DNA of 62,710 nt, taken from contig JAKIVA010000011.1 of the NCBI GenBank assembly GCA_021647265.1, positions 1-62,710 of the forward strand, in the 5' to 3' direction. Under the pieces are notes generated by a model that did no database searches, was not told the DNA's origin, and saw only the letters and a program-made list of their open reading frames with translations. Positions 1 through 8,022 of this stretch are shown piece after piece (positions within the stretch are counted from its first letter, which is position 1; every line of letters begins with the position of its first letter). The translations under genes and the position numbers were made by a program. This DNA comes from Lutibacter sp. Its GTDB lineage: Bacteria > Bacteroidota > Bacteroidia > Flavobacteriales > Flavobacteriaceae.

Positions 1-58
1 GAGGTAATAAACTTAATTGATCTTGATTATAAGTCTTGAATACTGCTTTTGATTTCAT
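1..58 (-). CDS. IS1182-type transposase, N-terminal fragment cut by window edge
   Basis: Reading the minus strand from an ATG at 58-56 gives 19 complete codons to the window edge, starting MKSKAVFKTYNQDQLSLLP; the next codon begins with C, as expected for another Pro. An F-K-x-Y-N-Q-x-Q-x-x-L-L-P start is typical of IS1182-family (DUF772/DDE) transposases, which continue with a short link and ENHPVR. Only the first residues are visible, so completeness of the element cannot be judged. It lies downstream of ssb on the same strand, behind a hairpin at 102-123 whose sequence resembles repeat ends elsewhere in the window. The family call is from recall of the N-terminal motif. Confidence 0.6.
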   Translation of the reverse strand, partial: MKSKAVFKTYNQDQLSLLP

Positions 59-91
59 TCCATGAAAATAATCAATCTCTTGCTTTTTTCC

Positions 92-123
92 AAAAAAAAA
101 AAGACTGCCTTTTCAGACAGCCT
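92..123 (-). terminator. Rho-independent terminator after ssb
   Basis: On the minus strand AGGCUGUC and GGCAGUCU form an 8-bp stem (two G-U pairs) round a UGAAAA loop, followed by a run of about eleven T. It lies 27 nt past the ssb stop. The stem sequence AGGCTGTCTGAAAAGG recurs at 62,462 and, with small changes, at 58,962, so it could also be the end of the neighbouring insertion sequence. Confidence 0.75.
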
Positions 124-150
124 CTTTCCTTTTCATAACAATTCTCCAAC

Positions 151-489
151 CTATTGCTTGTTGCCAAGCATCAACAATTCGTTTACTACAACTTCAGTAA
201 TATATTTTTTGTTACCATCTTTATCTTCATAACTTCTTGAAGTTAATTTACCTTCAATGGCAATTTCATTTCCTTTATCTAAATATTTTTCAATAATTTC
301 TGCGGTTTTACCCCAAGCAACTATATTATGCCAGTCGGTATTTGTAATTTTTTCTCCTTCAGCATTTTTATAACTTTCATTTGTTGCTAGTGAAAATTTG
401 GCCAATTTTTTTCCTGAATCTAACGTAATAATTTCAGGGTTGTTTCCTAGGTTTCCAATTAACTGTACTTTGTTTCTTAACGTACTCAT
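151..489 (-). CDS. ssb: Single-stranded DNA-binding protein (short form)
   Basis: 112 residues. It binds single-stranded DNA through one OB fold during replication, repair and recombination. Visible family features are the N-terminal L-x-N-K-V-Q-L-I-G-N-L-G strand, DWHNIVAWGKTAE around residues 53-63, and the GNEIAIEGKL strand around 73-82. It is shorter than classical SSB (about 150-180 aa) and lacks the glycine-rich linker and the acidic C-terminal tip (DDDIPF-like) used to recruit partners, ending in LLMLGNKQ. Short tail-less SSBs are common in Flavobacteria, but a second full-length SSB would be expected elsewhere. ATG at 489 is the obvious start. Confidence 0.93.
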   Translation of the reverse strand: MSTLRNKVQLIGNLGNNPEIITLDSGKKLAKFSLATNESYKNAEGEKITNTDWHNIVAWGKTAEIIEKYLDKGNEIAIEGKLTSRSYEDKDGNKKYITEVVVNELLMLGNKQ

Positions 490-630
490 AAGATAAGGTA
501 TTAAATTAAGTTGAATCTCATTTGTTCAATCCAACAGTGCAAATATTAGATAACGTTACAATTTTATTCGGTTATTATTTAATTACTTTCGAATGTAACC
601 GATTGTAAACGTTTGTACATGATTTTTTTA

Positions 631-638
631 TACCTTTG
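631..638 (+). promoter_or_regulatory. Possible -7 box TACCTTTG for the NUMOD4/HNH gene
   Basis: TACCTTTG fits the Bacteroidota -7 consensus TAnnTTTG and lies 27 nt before the start codon. A TTTG at 612-615 is only 15 nt upstream, shorter than the usual 17-20, so the -33 match is imperfect. Confidence 0.35.
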
Positions 639-664
639 AAGTCTACTACTAAATAATATGTTAG

Positions 665-1219
665 ATGATGATTATTGATTTTAAAAATGAAATTTGGAAA
701 TCGTATAGGCTAGAACATTGGAGTGAAGATGACGAGTATATGATTTCAAATTATGGGAGGGTAAAGAAGAAGAAAGTGTATGATAACGATTGGAGGCTAT
801 CTCCAACTTCATTAGTGAGTGAATATAAATCTTTTGGAATTAAGAAAAAAGGAAAGTCGAAATCTTCATCAGCGTATATTCATAGGTTAGTGGCAATTTT
901 ATTTTTAGAAAGAAAAGAGGATCAACAATTTGTAATTCATTTAGATTTTGATAAAGAAAACAATAAGGTTGAAAATTTGAAATGGGTTACTAAATCGGAG
1001 TTATTTATACATCATAAAACGAATCCAAAGAAAATAAGGAGAAAAGGACAAAGAACATACTCTAAATTAACAGAAGGAAGGGTTCGATTGATAAAGAAGA
1101 AAATATTAGATCCAAATAGAAGAACCAGAATGCGCTTGATAGCTAAACAATTTGGAATTTCTGAAATGCAGTTATATAGAATAAAATCTGGTGAAAATTG
1201 GGGAAGCGTAAAAGTGTAA
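665..1219 (+). CDS. NUMOD4 / HNH-like endonuclease with C-terminal helix-turn-helix
   Basis: 184 residues. The N-terminus (about 9-35) matches the NUMOD4 motif (E-I-W-K-S-Y ... Y-M-I-S-N-Y-G-R-V-K), a DNA-binding module of homing-type nucleases. Residues about 72-108 match an HNH_3 pattern: I-H-R-L-V-A, then I-H-L-D, N-N-K-V-E-N-L-K-W-V-T. The usual V-N-H-I-D-G is here V-I-H-L-D-F, keeping the His. Residues about 150-182 (LIAKQFGISEMQLYRIKSGE) form a helix-turn-helix. No intron, intein or phage gene surrounds it, so it is either a free-standing nuclease or a domesticated DNA-binding protein. Start could be 665 or the adjacent ATG at 668. Confidence 0.75.
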   Translation: MMIIDFKNEIWKSYRLEHWSEDDEYMISNYGRVKKKKVYDNDWRLSPTSLVSEYKSFGIKKKGKSKSSSAYIHRLVAILFLERKEDQQFVIHLDFDKENNKVENLKWVTKSELFIHHKTNPKKIRRKGQRTYSKLTEGRVRLIKKKILDPNRRTRMRLIAKQFGISEMQLYRIKSGENWGSVKV

Positions 1220-1261
1220 TAAATAACTTTAAAAAAACAACTGGAAAAGGTAAAAATTGCT

Positions 1262-1609
1262 ATGAAAAAAAATTGCTTAGAATGTGACGAACCATTGATT
1301 GGACGAATTGACAAAAAGTTTTGTTCAGATTATTGTAGAAATTCTTTTAATAATAAAATTAATAGAGAAAGTAAAAATTTAATACGGAACATTAACAACA
1401 GATTACGGAAAAATCACCACTTACTTTCTAAATTAAACGTTACTGGTAAAACAAAAGTTACTAGGAGAAAATTATTAGATGGAAATTTTGATTTTAATTT
1501 TTTCACATCAATATATACTACCAAAACAGGAAATACCTATTATTATATTTATGATCAAGGTTATTTAGCCTTAGAAAATGATTATTACTTACTAATTAGA
1601 AGAGAATAA
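1262..1609 (+). CDS. Small zinc-ribbon protein of unknown function
   Basis: 115 residues, basic. A C-terminal-to-Met zinc-binding motif, C-L-E-C then C-S-D-Y-C (residues 5-26; Cx2C...Cx3C), begins the protein, as in DUF2116-like ribbons; the rest is rich in Asn, Lys, Arg and Tyr with no recognised domain. It follows the HNH gene by about 42 nt on the same strand and may be cotranscribed with it. Function is unknown; nucleic-acid binding is an inference from the zinc motif and charge. Confidence 0.7.
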   Translation: MKKNCLECDEPLIGRIDKKFCSDYCRNSFNNKINRESKNLIRNINNRLRKNHHLLSKLNVTGKTKVTRRKLLDGNFDFNFFTSIYTTKTGNTYYYIYDQGYLALENDYYLLIRRE

Positions 1610-1612
1610 AAT

Positions 1613-1656
1613 GCATAATAATATGAAATAGCATTCGCCAGAGTGCATTATTATGC
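1613..1656 (+). terminator. Compound hairpin terminator after the zinc-ribbon gene
   Basis: GCATAATAAT (1613-1622) pairs perfectly with ATTATTATGC (1647-1656). Inside it a second stem GCATTC/GAGTGC (1631-1636/1641-1646) closes a GCCA loop. A T-rich tail CTTTTTGTTTT follows. Confidence 0.6.
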
Positions 1657-1666
1657 CTTTTTGTTT

Positions 1667-1674
1667 TAAATTTG
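1667..1674 (+). promoter_or_regulatory. Possible -7 box TAAATTTG for the GH18 gene
   Basis: TAAATTTG matches TAnnTTTG and lies 24 nt before the ATG at 1699. No convincing TTTG is seen about 19 nt upstream, so this rests on the -7 box alone. Confidence 0.35.
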
Positions 1675-1698
1675 AAACTAATTTTATAAATAATAAAA

Positions 1699-4506
1699 AT
1701 GATAAAACAATTAAAAGTATTTATCGTATTATTTATGTCTTTCATATCCTTTTCACAAGAGGTTATAAGAAAAGGAGCACATCAGTTACAAAGTGAAGAG
1801 TATAAAACTACTAAAAAAATAATAAGTAAGTTTAACACTAGAGGAAAAGGTATTATTCCTTTAGGAAATTCTAAAATAGAAGATTTATCAAAAATTGTTT
1901 TTGGTTTTTTACCTGAATGGGAATACAATGCAGGAGCTCACAACAATATTCAATACGATTTATTAACACATATTGCAGCGTTTAATTTTTTAGCGTCTTC
2001 AGATGGAAGTATTCAATATCCTCCAGGGTGGCCATGGACTGATGTTATTAATACAGCACACTCAGTTGGTACAAAAGTTGTTCTGGTAATAACTAATTTT
2101 GGAGGTGTTGAATCTGCAGCAGATGTTGCACATACTTTAATGACTAATTCATCCTCAAAAAACACACTGTTTAACAATATTAAAAATATAATAACAACGT
2201 ATCAGTTAGATGGTGTTAATATTGATTTTGAAACAATGGATAGCGCAGATAGAGGAACAATATTAAATACCTTTATGAATGATTTAACCAATTTTATTCA
2301 TTCTAATTTACCTGGAAAAGAAGTGTCTTTTGATGGTCCAGCAGTAAATTGGGGAGGATGGGATTTAGATGGTTTGGCGCAAAGTGTTGATTATATTTTT
2401 ATTATGGCTTATGATTACAATGGGTCTTTTAGCTCAACAACTGGGGCTGTGGCTCCTTTGGTTGAAGTTGCATCAAAAAGAAGCGTAACAAGAAGTTTAA
2501 ATGACTCTTATGCAGTGCCAAAATCAAAATATCCCGAAAAATTAATTTTAGGAGTGCCTTATTATGGCAAGCATTGGAAAACCGCGACAGAAAATGCAGG
2601 TTCTTCAATTACCTCTTATGTTGGATCTACTTTTTATAGAAATACAGTGACAGATGCAGCTAATTATGGAGGTTTTATTTGGAATGAAAATTCTCAAACA
2701 CCTTGGTATAAATGGGAATCTAGTGGTTGGAATCAAGTGTGGGCAGATAATGAAGAAAGTATTGGCTTAAAATATGATTTGGCATTAACCGAAGATATTG
2801 GAGGTATTGGTATTTGGGCATTAAATTATGATGGAAACAGAAATGAATTGTGGGATTTAATTAATACTAAATTTAATGGCAATGCAATTCCTTCACCAAG
2901 TGCTCCAAAATCTATGTCGGTTTTAAGAAAAAATGAGAATACAGTTACATTAAAATTTGAAGCCGGCAACCATGCTACAAGTTATTTGGTTTACCAAAGT
3001 GTTGATAATGTAAATTTTATAATGGTTAAAGAAGATAGTTCTACTAGTATTGATATTACAAACTTACAAGTAAATGAAGTGTACTATTTTAAAATTGAAT
3101 CGAAAAATGATGTTGGAATCTCAAGTAAAACCGATGTTTTAGCAGTAATACCAAGTGTTGAAAATTCTGAAATTTTAATAGTTGACGGCGTTGAAAGAAG
3201 AAGTTTGGATGCCATAGTACAATATGATTATCCACTGTCACAATTAGGGTTTACCTTTTCCTCGGATTCTAATGAAGCTGTAATTAATGATATTGTTGAC
3301 TTGAAGAACTATAAACTTGTAATTTGGATGTTGTTAGATGATAGCACTGTTGATGACACTTTTAATAAAAGTGAACAGGACAAAGTAAAAGATTTTATTG
3401 ATAATAATGGCGCTTTTATTGTGTCGGGGAATGAAATTGGCTGGGATTTGGTAGAAAAGGGAGATAGTACAGACAAATTGTTTTATGAAAACTATTTTAA
3501 GGCGACATATATTGCTGATTTTCCCACTCCAAACAACCGTATTATTATTGACAATAACAATCAACAATACAATATTGATGATAATTCATACGGAATTTTA
3601 GATAATGAATTTCCAGATGTTATTAAAGCTAAAAATGGCTCAAGGAAAATACTTTCTTATGATGGAGTTTCAAATGATAATGGATATGCAGGAGTTAGTT
3701 ATAGATTAGGAAAAGGAGGAGTTGAATATTTAGGTTTTGCAATTGAAAGTGTTTATGACGATAACCAACGAAAAGACTTACTTAATTATCTTTTACAGAA
3801 ATATTCAATTTTCACCTTACCCGAAGACAATTTTAGTGTTCAGGTAGTGAGTGAGACGTGTCCAAATAAGAACAATGGGCAGTTGATAATTACAGCGCAA
3901 ACATCTCAGAGTTATGAAACAACCATTAATGGTACGCCTTATACATTTACAGATAGTTTAACCGTTGATAATTTGTCTCCGGGCACTTATAGTTTCTGTA
4001 TTACAGTTACAGGTGAGAGCTATGAGCAATGTTTTGAAGTAGCGATAAAACAAGGCGTAACGGTATCAGGTAAGTCAAGTATAAGTTCAAACCGAGCTAC
4101 AATAGAGATAGAAGAAGGTACCGCACCTTTTATTATTTATGTTAATGGCAAAGAGGTCTTAGAGACCCGTTCCCCGGTATTCAATGTTGCCGTAAAACAC
4201 GGAGATTTATTAGAGGTAAAAACCTCAAAAACTTGTGAAGGGGTTTACAGTAAAACAATAGTGTTACTAGAAGGTATTGTAGCCTGCCCAAATCCAACAA
4301 GTGGTGTTTTAGAGATAGCCTTACCGGTATCAGATAAAGAAGTCATAATAAGTTTGTACAGTATTAATTCACAATTAATCTCAAGAAAGGTATATCCAAT
4401 AATAAATGGAAAAGTACGTTTAAATATCGCAAATAAACCAACAGGGTTGTATATTGCAAAAGTACATTTAGACAAACCAGTAACTCTTAAAATTATAAAA
4501 CAATAA
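1699..4506 (+). CDS. Secreted GH18 glycosidase with FnIII and type IX sorting tail
   Basis: 935 residues. Signal peptide about 1-20. GH18 barrel about 60-395, with active-site signature D171-G-V-N-I-D-F-E178; E178 is the expected acid/base, and N in place of the third Asp is usual in the YaaH-like branch. Fibronectin type III about 397-486; an unassigned region about 490-710 (with S-G-N-E-I-G-W-D-L); a Cys-containing beta module about 715-850 seen on many flavobacterial secreted proteins; and a type IX secretion C-terminal domain from about 858 (PNPTSG ... GLYIAKV ... LKIIK). It probably acts on beta-1,4-GlcNAc polymers (chitin or peptidoglycan) at or outside the cell surface; the exact substrate cannot be read. 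Composition looks less A+T-rich in the last 600 nt than in the body. Confidence 0.88.
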   Translation: MIKQLKVFIVLFMSFISFSQEVIRKGAHQLQSEEYKTTKKIISKFNTRGKGIIPLGNSKIEDLSKIVFGFLPEWEYNAGAHNNIQYDLLTHIAAFNFLASSDGSIQYPPGWPWTDVINTAHSVGTKVVLVITNFGGVESAADVAHTLMTNSSSKNTLFNNIKNIITTYQLDGVNIDFETMDSADRGTILNTFMNDLTNFIHSNLPGKEVSFDGPAVNWGGWDLDGLAQSVDYIFIMAYDYNGSFSSTTGAVAPLVEVASKRSVTRSLNDSYAVPKSKYPEKLILGVPYYGKHWKTATENAGSSITSYVGSTFYRNTVTDAANYGGFIWNENSQTPWYKWESSGWNQVWADNEESIGLKYDLALTEDIGGIGIWALNYDGNRNELWDLINTKFNGNAIPSPSAPKSMSVLRKNENTVTLKFEAGNHATSYLVYQSVDNVNFIMVKEDSSTSIDITNLQVNEVYYFKIESKNDVGISSKTDVLAVIPSVENSEILIVDGVERRSLDAIVQYDYPLSQLGFTFSSDSNEAVINDIVDLKNYKLVIWMLLDDSTVDDTFNKSEQDKVKDFIDNNGAFIVSGNEIGWDLVEKGDSTDKLFYENYFKATYIADFPTPNNRIIIDNNNQQYNIDDNSYGILDNEFPDVIKAKNGSRKILSYDGVSNDNGYAGVSYRLGKGGVEYLGFAIESVYDDNQRKDLLNYLLQKYSIFTLPEDNFSVQVVSETCPNKNNGQLIITAQTSQSYETTINGTPYTFTDSLTVDNLSPGTYSFCITVTGESYEQCFEVAIKQGVTVSGKSSISSNRATIEIEEGTAPFIIYVNGKEVLETRSPVFNVAVKHGDLLEVKTSKTCEGVYSKTIVLLEGIVACPNPTSGVLEIALPVSDKEVIISLYSINSQLISRKVYPIINGKVRLNIANKPTGLYIAKVHLDKPVTLKIIKQ

Positions 4507-4594
4507 AAAAATTAGAAGGATTTATATTTTGATAAGCATTTTTGGTTACTTTTAAATTGAAAATAATTTTTCATTTGAATTTATTTTATAAGTT

Positions 4595-6913
4595 ATGATT
4601 TTAAAAAAATACCATCAAGTAATTTCAATATTAATTATTGTAGCTACCGTTTATTTTAGTTTTTATTCTTTAACTCCTTCAGCTAAAATAGAAGGGAATG
4701 TTAAAGTAACAGAATTTTCTACAGAGAATGCACTACTTCATTTAAAAGAAATATCCAAAAAACCACATTTCACAGGTTCACCAGAACACAAAGTAGTTGT
4801 AAATTACATAGTTGACCAGCTTGAAAAATTAGGATTGGAAGTAGAAATTCAGGAACAACTAGCTATTAACAAAAAGTGGAGAGCAGCTACCAAAACTAAA
4901 AATATTATTGCTAAAATTAAAGGAACAGAAAAAGGGAAAGCACTGTTGTTACTTTCACACTATGATTCCAATCCACATTCATCTCTGGGAGCCAGTGATG
5001 CCGGAAGTGGTGTAGTTGTTATTTTAGAAGGAGTTAGAGCATTTTTAGCTCAAAATAAACAACCAAAAAACGATATTATTATTTGTATTACTGATGCTGA
5101 AGAATTAGGCTTATTAGGTGCAAATGCTTTTGTAAATCATCATCCTTGGGCAAAAGATGTAGGAGTTGTTTTAAACTTTGAAGCTCGTGGTAGTGGAGGG
5201 CCAAGTTATATCTTACTAGAAACAAATGGAGGAAATAAAAAATTGATTGAAGCATTTGATGATGCCAAAGCCTCGCATCCAGTTGGAAACTCATTAATGT
5301 ACAGTATTTATAAAATGCTGCCAAATGATACTGATTTAACTGTTTTTAGAGAGGATGGAGATATAGATGGATATAATTTTGCATTTATAGACGATCATTT
5401 TGATTATCATACCGTTCAAGATTCTTATGAGCGTTTAGATTTAAATACATTAAATCATCAAGCATCATATTTAACAGCAGCATTGGATTATTTTTCAAAT
5501 AATAATTTGGAAAATTTAAAAACTCAAGAGGATTATGTGTATTTTAATTTCCCTTATTTCGGCTTAATTTTTTATCCATTTTCTTGGGTAATACCAATGT
5601 TTATTTTTACTGTAATTTTATTTTTAGCATTCCTTTTTATTGGAATTTCAAAAAATAAATTAACAATTAAAGGTATTTTAAAAGGTTTTATTCCATTAAC
5701 AGGTTCCTTACTTTTTGCAAGTTTATTTACATATTATGGCTGGAAACTATTATTAAAAATACATCCGCAATATCAAGATATTTTACACGGATTTACCTAT
5801 AATGGTTATTATTATATTACAGCTTTCGTTTCGCTTACATTAACTATTTGTTTTTGGTTTTACAAAGGGTTTTTTAAAAAAAGAAGCGTACAAGATTTAA
5901 CAGTAGCACCATTATTTGTGTGGCTTTTAATGAATGGAGGTATTGCTTTTTATTTAAAAGGAGCTGGGTTCTTTATTTTACCAGTGTTAATTTTACTGGT
6001 AATGTTAGGGGTTTTAATTTTTAATAAAAAACAGGGTAAAACAATGTTATTTTTTACGTTGTTATCAATTCCAATACTCATCATTTTTTCACCATTAGTA
6101 AAAATGTTCCCGGTAGGTTTAGGGTTAAAAATGCTACTGATAAGTTCAATTTTTACTGTATTGTTATTTGGATTTTTAATTCCTGTTTTTCAACAATATA
6201 AAAATCCGAAAAACCTTGCTAATCTGTTTTTACTAATTGGAATTATGGCATTAATATCTGCAACAATTTTTTCAGATTATAGCATTGACAGAAGACAGCC
6301 TAACAGTATTTTATACGTGTTAGATGCCAATAAAAATGAGGCATATTGGGCAAGCTATAATTCAAAAGTAGATGAGTTTACCAAGCAGTTTTTGGGAGAG
6401 CACCCAACTAAGGGAAGTTATGACTCAAATACAACAGCAAGTAAATACAAAACAGGAATTCAATTATTTACAAAAGCAGCTGTTAAAAATCTAGAAAAAC
6501 CTACGATTACCGTTGTTTTAGACACCATAATAGGGAATGACAGAAAAGTTATTTTAAGTATTTTATCAAATAGAAATGCAAATAAAGTTGAAATAATAAC
6601 CAGAACACCTATTCAATTTAAATCGTTTAAGGTAAATAATGAACCCCTAAAAAAGAAAGCAAAAGACACATATGTTTTTGAAATTACAAAAGGAACAACT
6701 GTAATGAGTTATTACAGAACTAGTAAGAGTGAAGTAATTAATCTAGAATTTGTAGTTGACAGGTCTCAAAAATTAAATATTGATATATTAGAAGCAAAAT
6801 ACGATTTATTTACAAATTCACAATTTAACATAAAACCTCGTTCAGAAATAATGATGCCAATGCCTTTTGTTTTGAATGATGCTACAGTTATTAAAACAAA
6901 CATAACTTTCTAA
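4595..6913 (+). CDS. M28-family membrane zinc aminopeptidase
   Basis: 772 residues. One N-terminal membrane anchor (about 8-26), an M28 peptidase domain (about 45-310) and a block of about eight hydrophobic segments (about 325-560), then a C-terminal soluble region. Two-zinc ligands and catalytic residues are in place: H122 (HYDS), D135 (DAGSG), E169/E170 (DAEELGL), E196 (FEARG) and H272 (DYHT). The architecture, peptidase followed by a polytopic domain, is like Fxna/YfbL-type enzymes. It should cleave N-terminal residues from peptides on the periplasmic side. Only 2 nt separate it from the next gene, so they are likely cotranscribed. Confidence 0.88.
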   Translation: MILKKYHQVISILIIVATVYFSFYSLTPSAKIEGNVKVTEFSTENALLHLKEISKKPHFTGSPEHKVVVNYIVDQLEKLGLEVEIQEQLAINKKWRAATKTKNIIAKIKGTEKGKALLLLSHYDSNPHSSLGASDAGSGVVVILEGVRAFLAQNKQPKNDIIICITDAEELGLLGANAFVNHHPWAKDVGVVLNFEARGSGGPSYILLETNGGNKKLIEAFDDAKASHPVGNSLMYSIYKMLPNDTDLTVFREDGDIDGYNFAFIDDHFDYHTVQDSYERLDLNTLNHQASYLTAALDYFSNNNLENLKTQEDYVYFNFPYFGLIFYPFSWVIPMFIFTVILFLAFLFIGISKNKLTIKGILKGFIPLTGSLLFASLFTYYGWKLLLKIHPQYQDILHGFTYNGYYYITAFVSLTLTICFWFYKGFFKKRSVQDLTVAPLFVWLLMNGGIAFYLKGAGFFILPVLILLVMLGVLIFNKKQGKTMLFFTLLSIPILIIFSPLVKMFPVGLGLKMLLISSIFTVLLFGFLIPVFQQYKNPKNLANLFLLIGIMALISATIFSDYSIDRRQPNSILYVLDANKNEAYWASYNSKVDEFTKQFLGEHPTKGSYDSNTTASKYKTGIQLFTKAAVKNLEKPTITVVLDTIIGNDRKVILSILSNRNANKVEIITRTPIQFKSFKVNNEPLKKKAKDTYVFEITKGTTVMSYYRTSKSEVINLEFVVDRSQKLNIDILEAKYDLFTNSQFNIKPRSEIMMPMPFVLNDATVIKTNITF

Positions 6914-6915
6914 AA

Positions 6916-8022
6916 ATGAAAAAAGCAATTTTGATTATTATTTTGATAAGTGTAAGTACTGGATGTAATCAGCAAAAAAGTAAACAGCCTACACAAGAGT
7001 TAGTTAAAGAAACAAAATATCAAAAACCTCAGTTAAACGATAAAAGTGCTAACTATTTATATCATTTCGCTTACGATTGTATTGATAAGGAATACCCCAA
7101 CAAATTGGGACAAGTTTTAGGAGATGCAAGTTATTTAAAAGAACCTTCAGAATTACACCCTGCATTTTATGGTTGTTTTGACTGGCACTCTTCAGTGCAT
7201 GGACATTGGGCACTGCTTAACATTTTAAAAGAGTTGCCAAATTTTGAACAACGAGCAGCAATTTTACAGAAACTTCAAAAAAATATTACGAAAGAAAATA
7301 TTTTAAAAGAAGTACGCTATTTTGATGACAATTACAATAAAACTTTTGAAAGAACTTATGGTTGGGCTTGGTTATTAAAAGTTGCGGAAACACTAAGAGA
7401 CTGGAATACCAAAGAAGCAATTGAAATGTTTGAAAATTTAAAACCTTTGGTAAATCTTGTTGAAGAAAAATACATAGAATTTTTACCTAAATTAAAATAT
7501 CCAATTAGAGTTGGAGAACACCCAAATACCGCTTTTGGAATGTCTTTTGCCTTAGATTATGCAAAAAAATATTCACCAAAATTAGAAAAGATAATTAATG
7601 AAAAAGCAAAAGAATATTATTTAAACGATAAGGGCTGTCCTATTAATTGGGAGCCTGGTGGATTTGATTTTTTATCTCCTTGTTTACAAGAGGCTTCATT
7701 AATGTTAAAAGTTTTACCAATTGAAGACTATATTGTTTGGCTTGATACTTTTTTACCAAATTTCAGAAAAAATCCTTCGCAGTATATAGAAGTAGCAGAA
7801 GTAACGGATAGATCTGATGGAAAATTAGCACATTTAGACGGCTTGAACTTTAGTAGAGCTTGGTGCTTATATGAGATGGGTAATACTTTAAAAAACAAAA
7901 AAATGATAAACCTTGCCAATAAGCACTTTGATTATAGTTATCATAAAATGGACTCAGGTGAGTATGCAGGAGCCCACTGGTTAGCTTCTTTTGCTTTGTA
8001 TGCTATACTTAAAAGCAGTTAA
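6916..8022 (+). CDS. DUF2891 lipoprotein
   Basis: 368 residues. Signal with lipobox V-S-T-G-C (Cys about 17). The body matches DUF2891, recognised by HPAFYGCFDWHSSVHGHW (about residues 89-106) and RTYGWAWLLK (about 146); this looks like an alpha/alpha-toroid fold with His and Trp residues lining a pocket. No reaction is established for the family. It follows the M28 peptidase directly and may work with it in the envelope. Its stop codon overlaps the stop of the convergent pyk gene at 8019-8022 (TTAA). Confidence 0.85.
   Translation: MKKAILIIILISVSTGCNQQKSKQPTQELVKETKYQKPQLNDKSANYLYHFAYDCIDKEYPNKLGQVLGDASYLKEPSELHPAFYGCFDWHSSVHGHWALLNILKELPNFEQRAAILQKLQKNITKENILKEVRYFDDNYNKTFERTYGWAWLLKVAETLRDWNTKEAIEMFENLKPLVNLVEEKYIEFLPKLKYPIRVGEHPNTAFGMSFALDYAKKYSPKLEKIINEKAKEYYLNDKGCPINWEPGGFDFLSPCLQEASLMLKVLPIEDYIVWLDTFLPNFRKNPSQYIEVAEVTDRSDGKLAHLDGLNFSRAWCLYEMGNTLKNKKMINLANKHFDYSYHKMDSGEYAGAHWLASFALYAILKSS

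Noticed and set aside
541..551. Possible ssb -7 box on minus (AATATTTG)
   Set aside because: First base of TAnnTTTG does not match and no -33 partner was seen.
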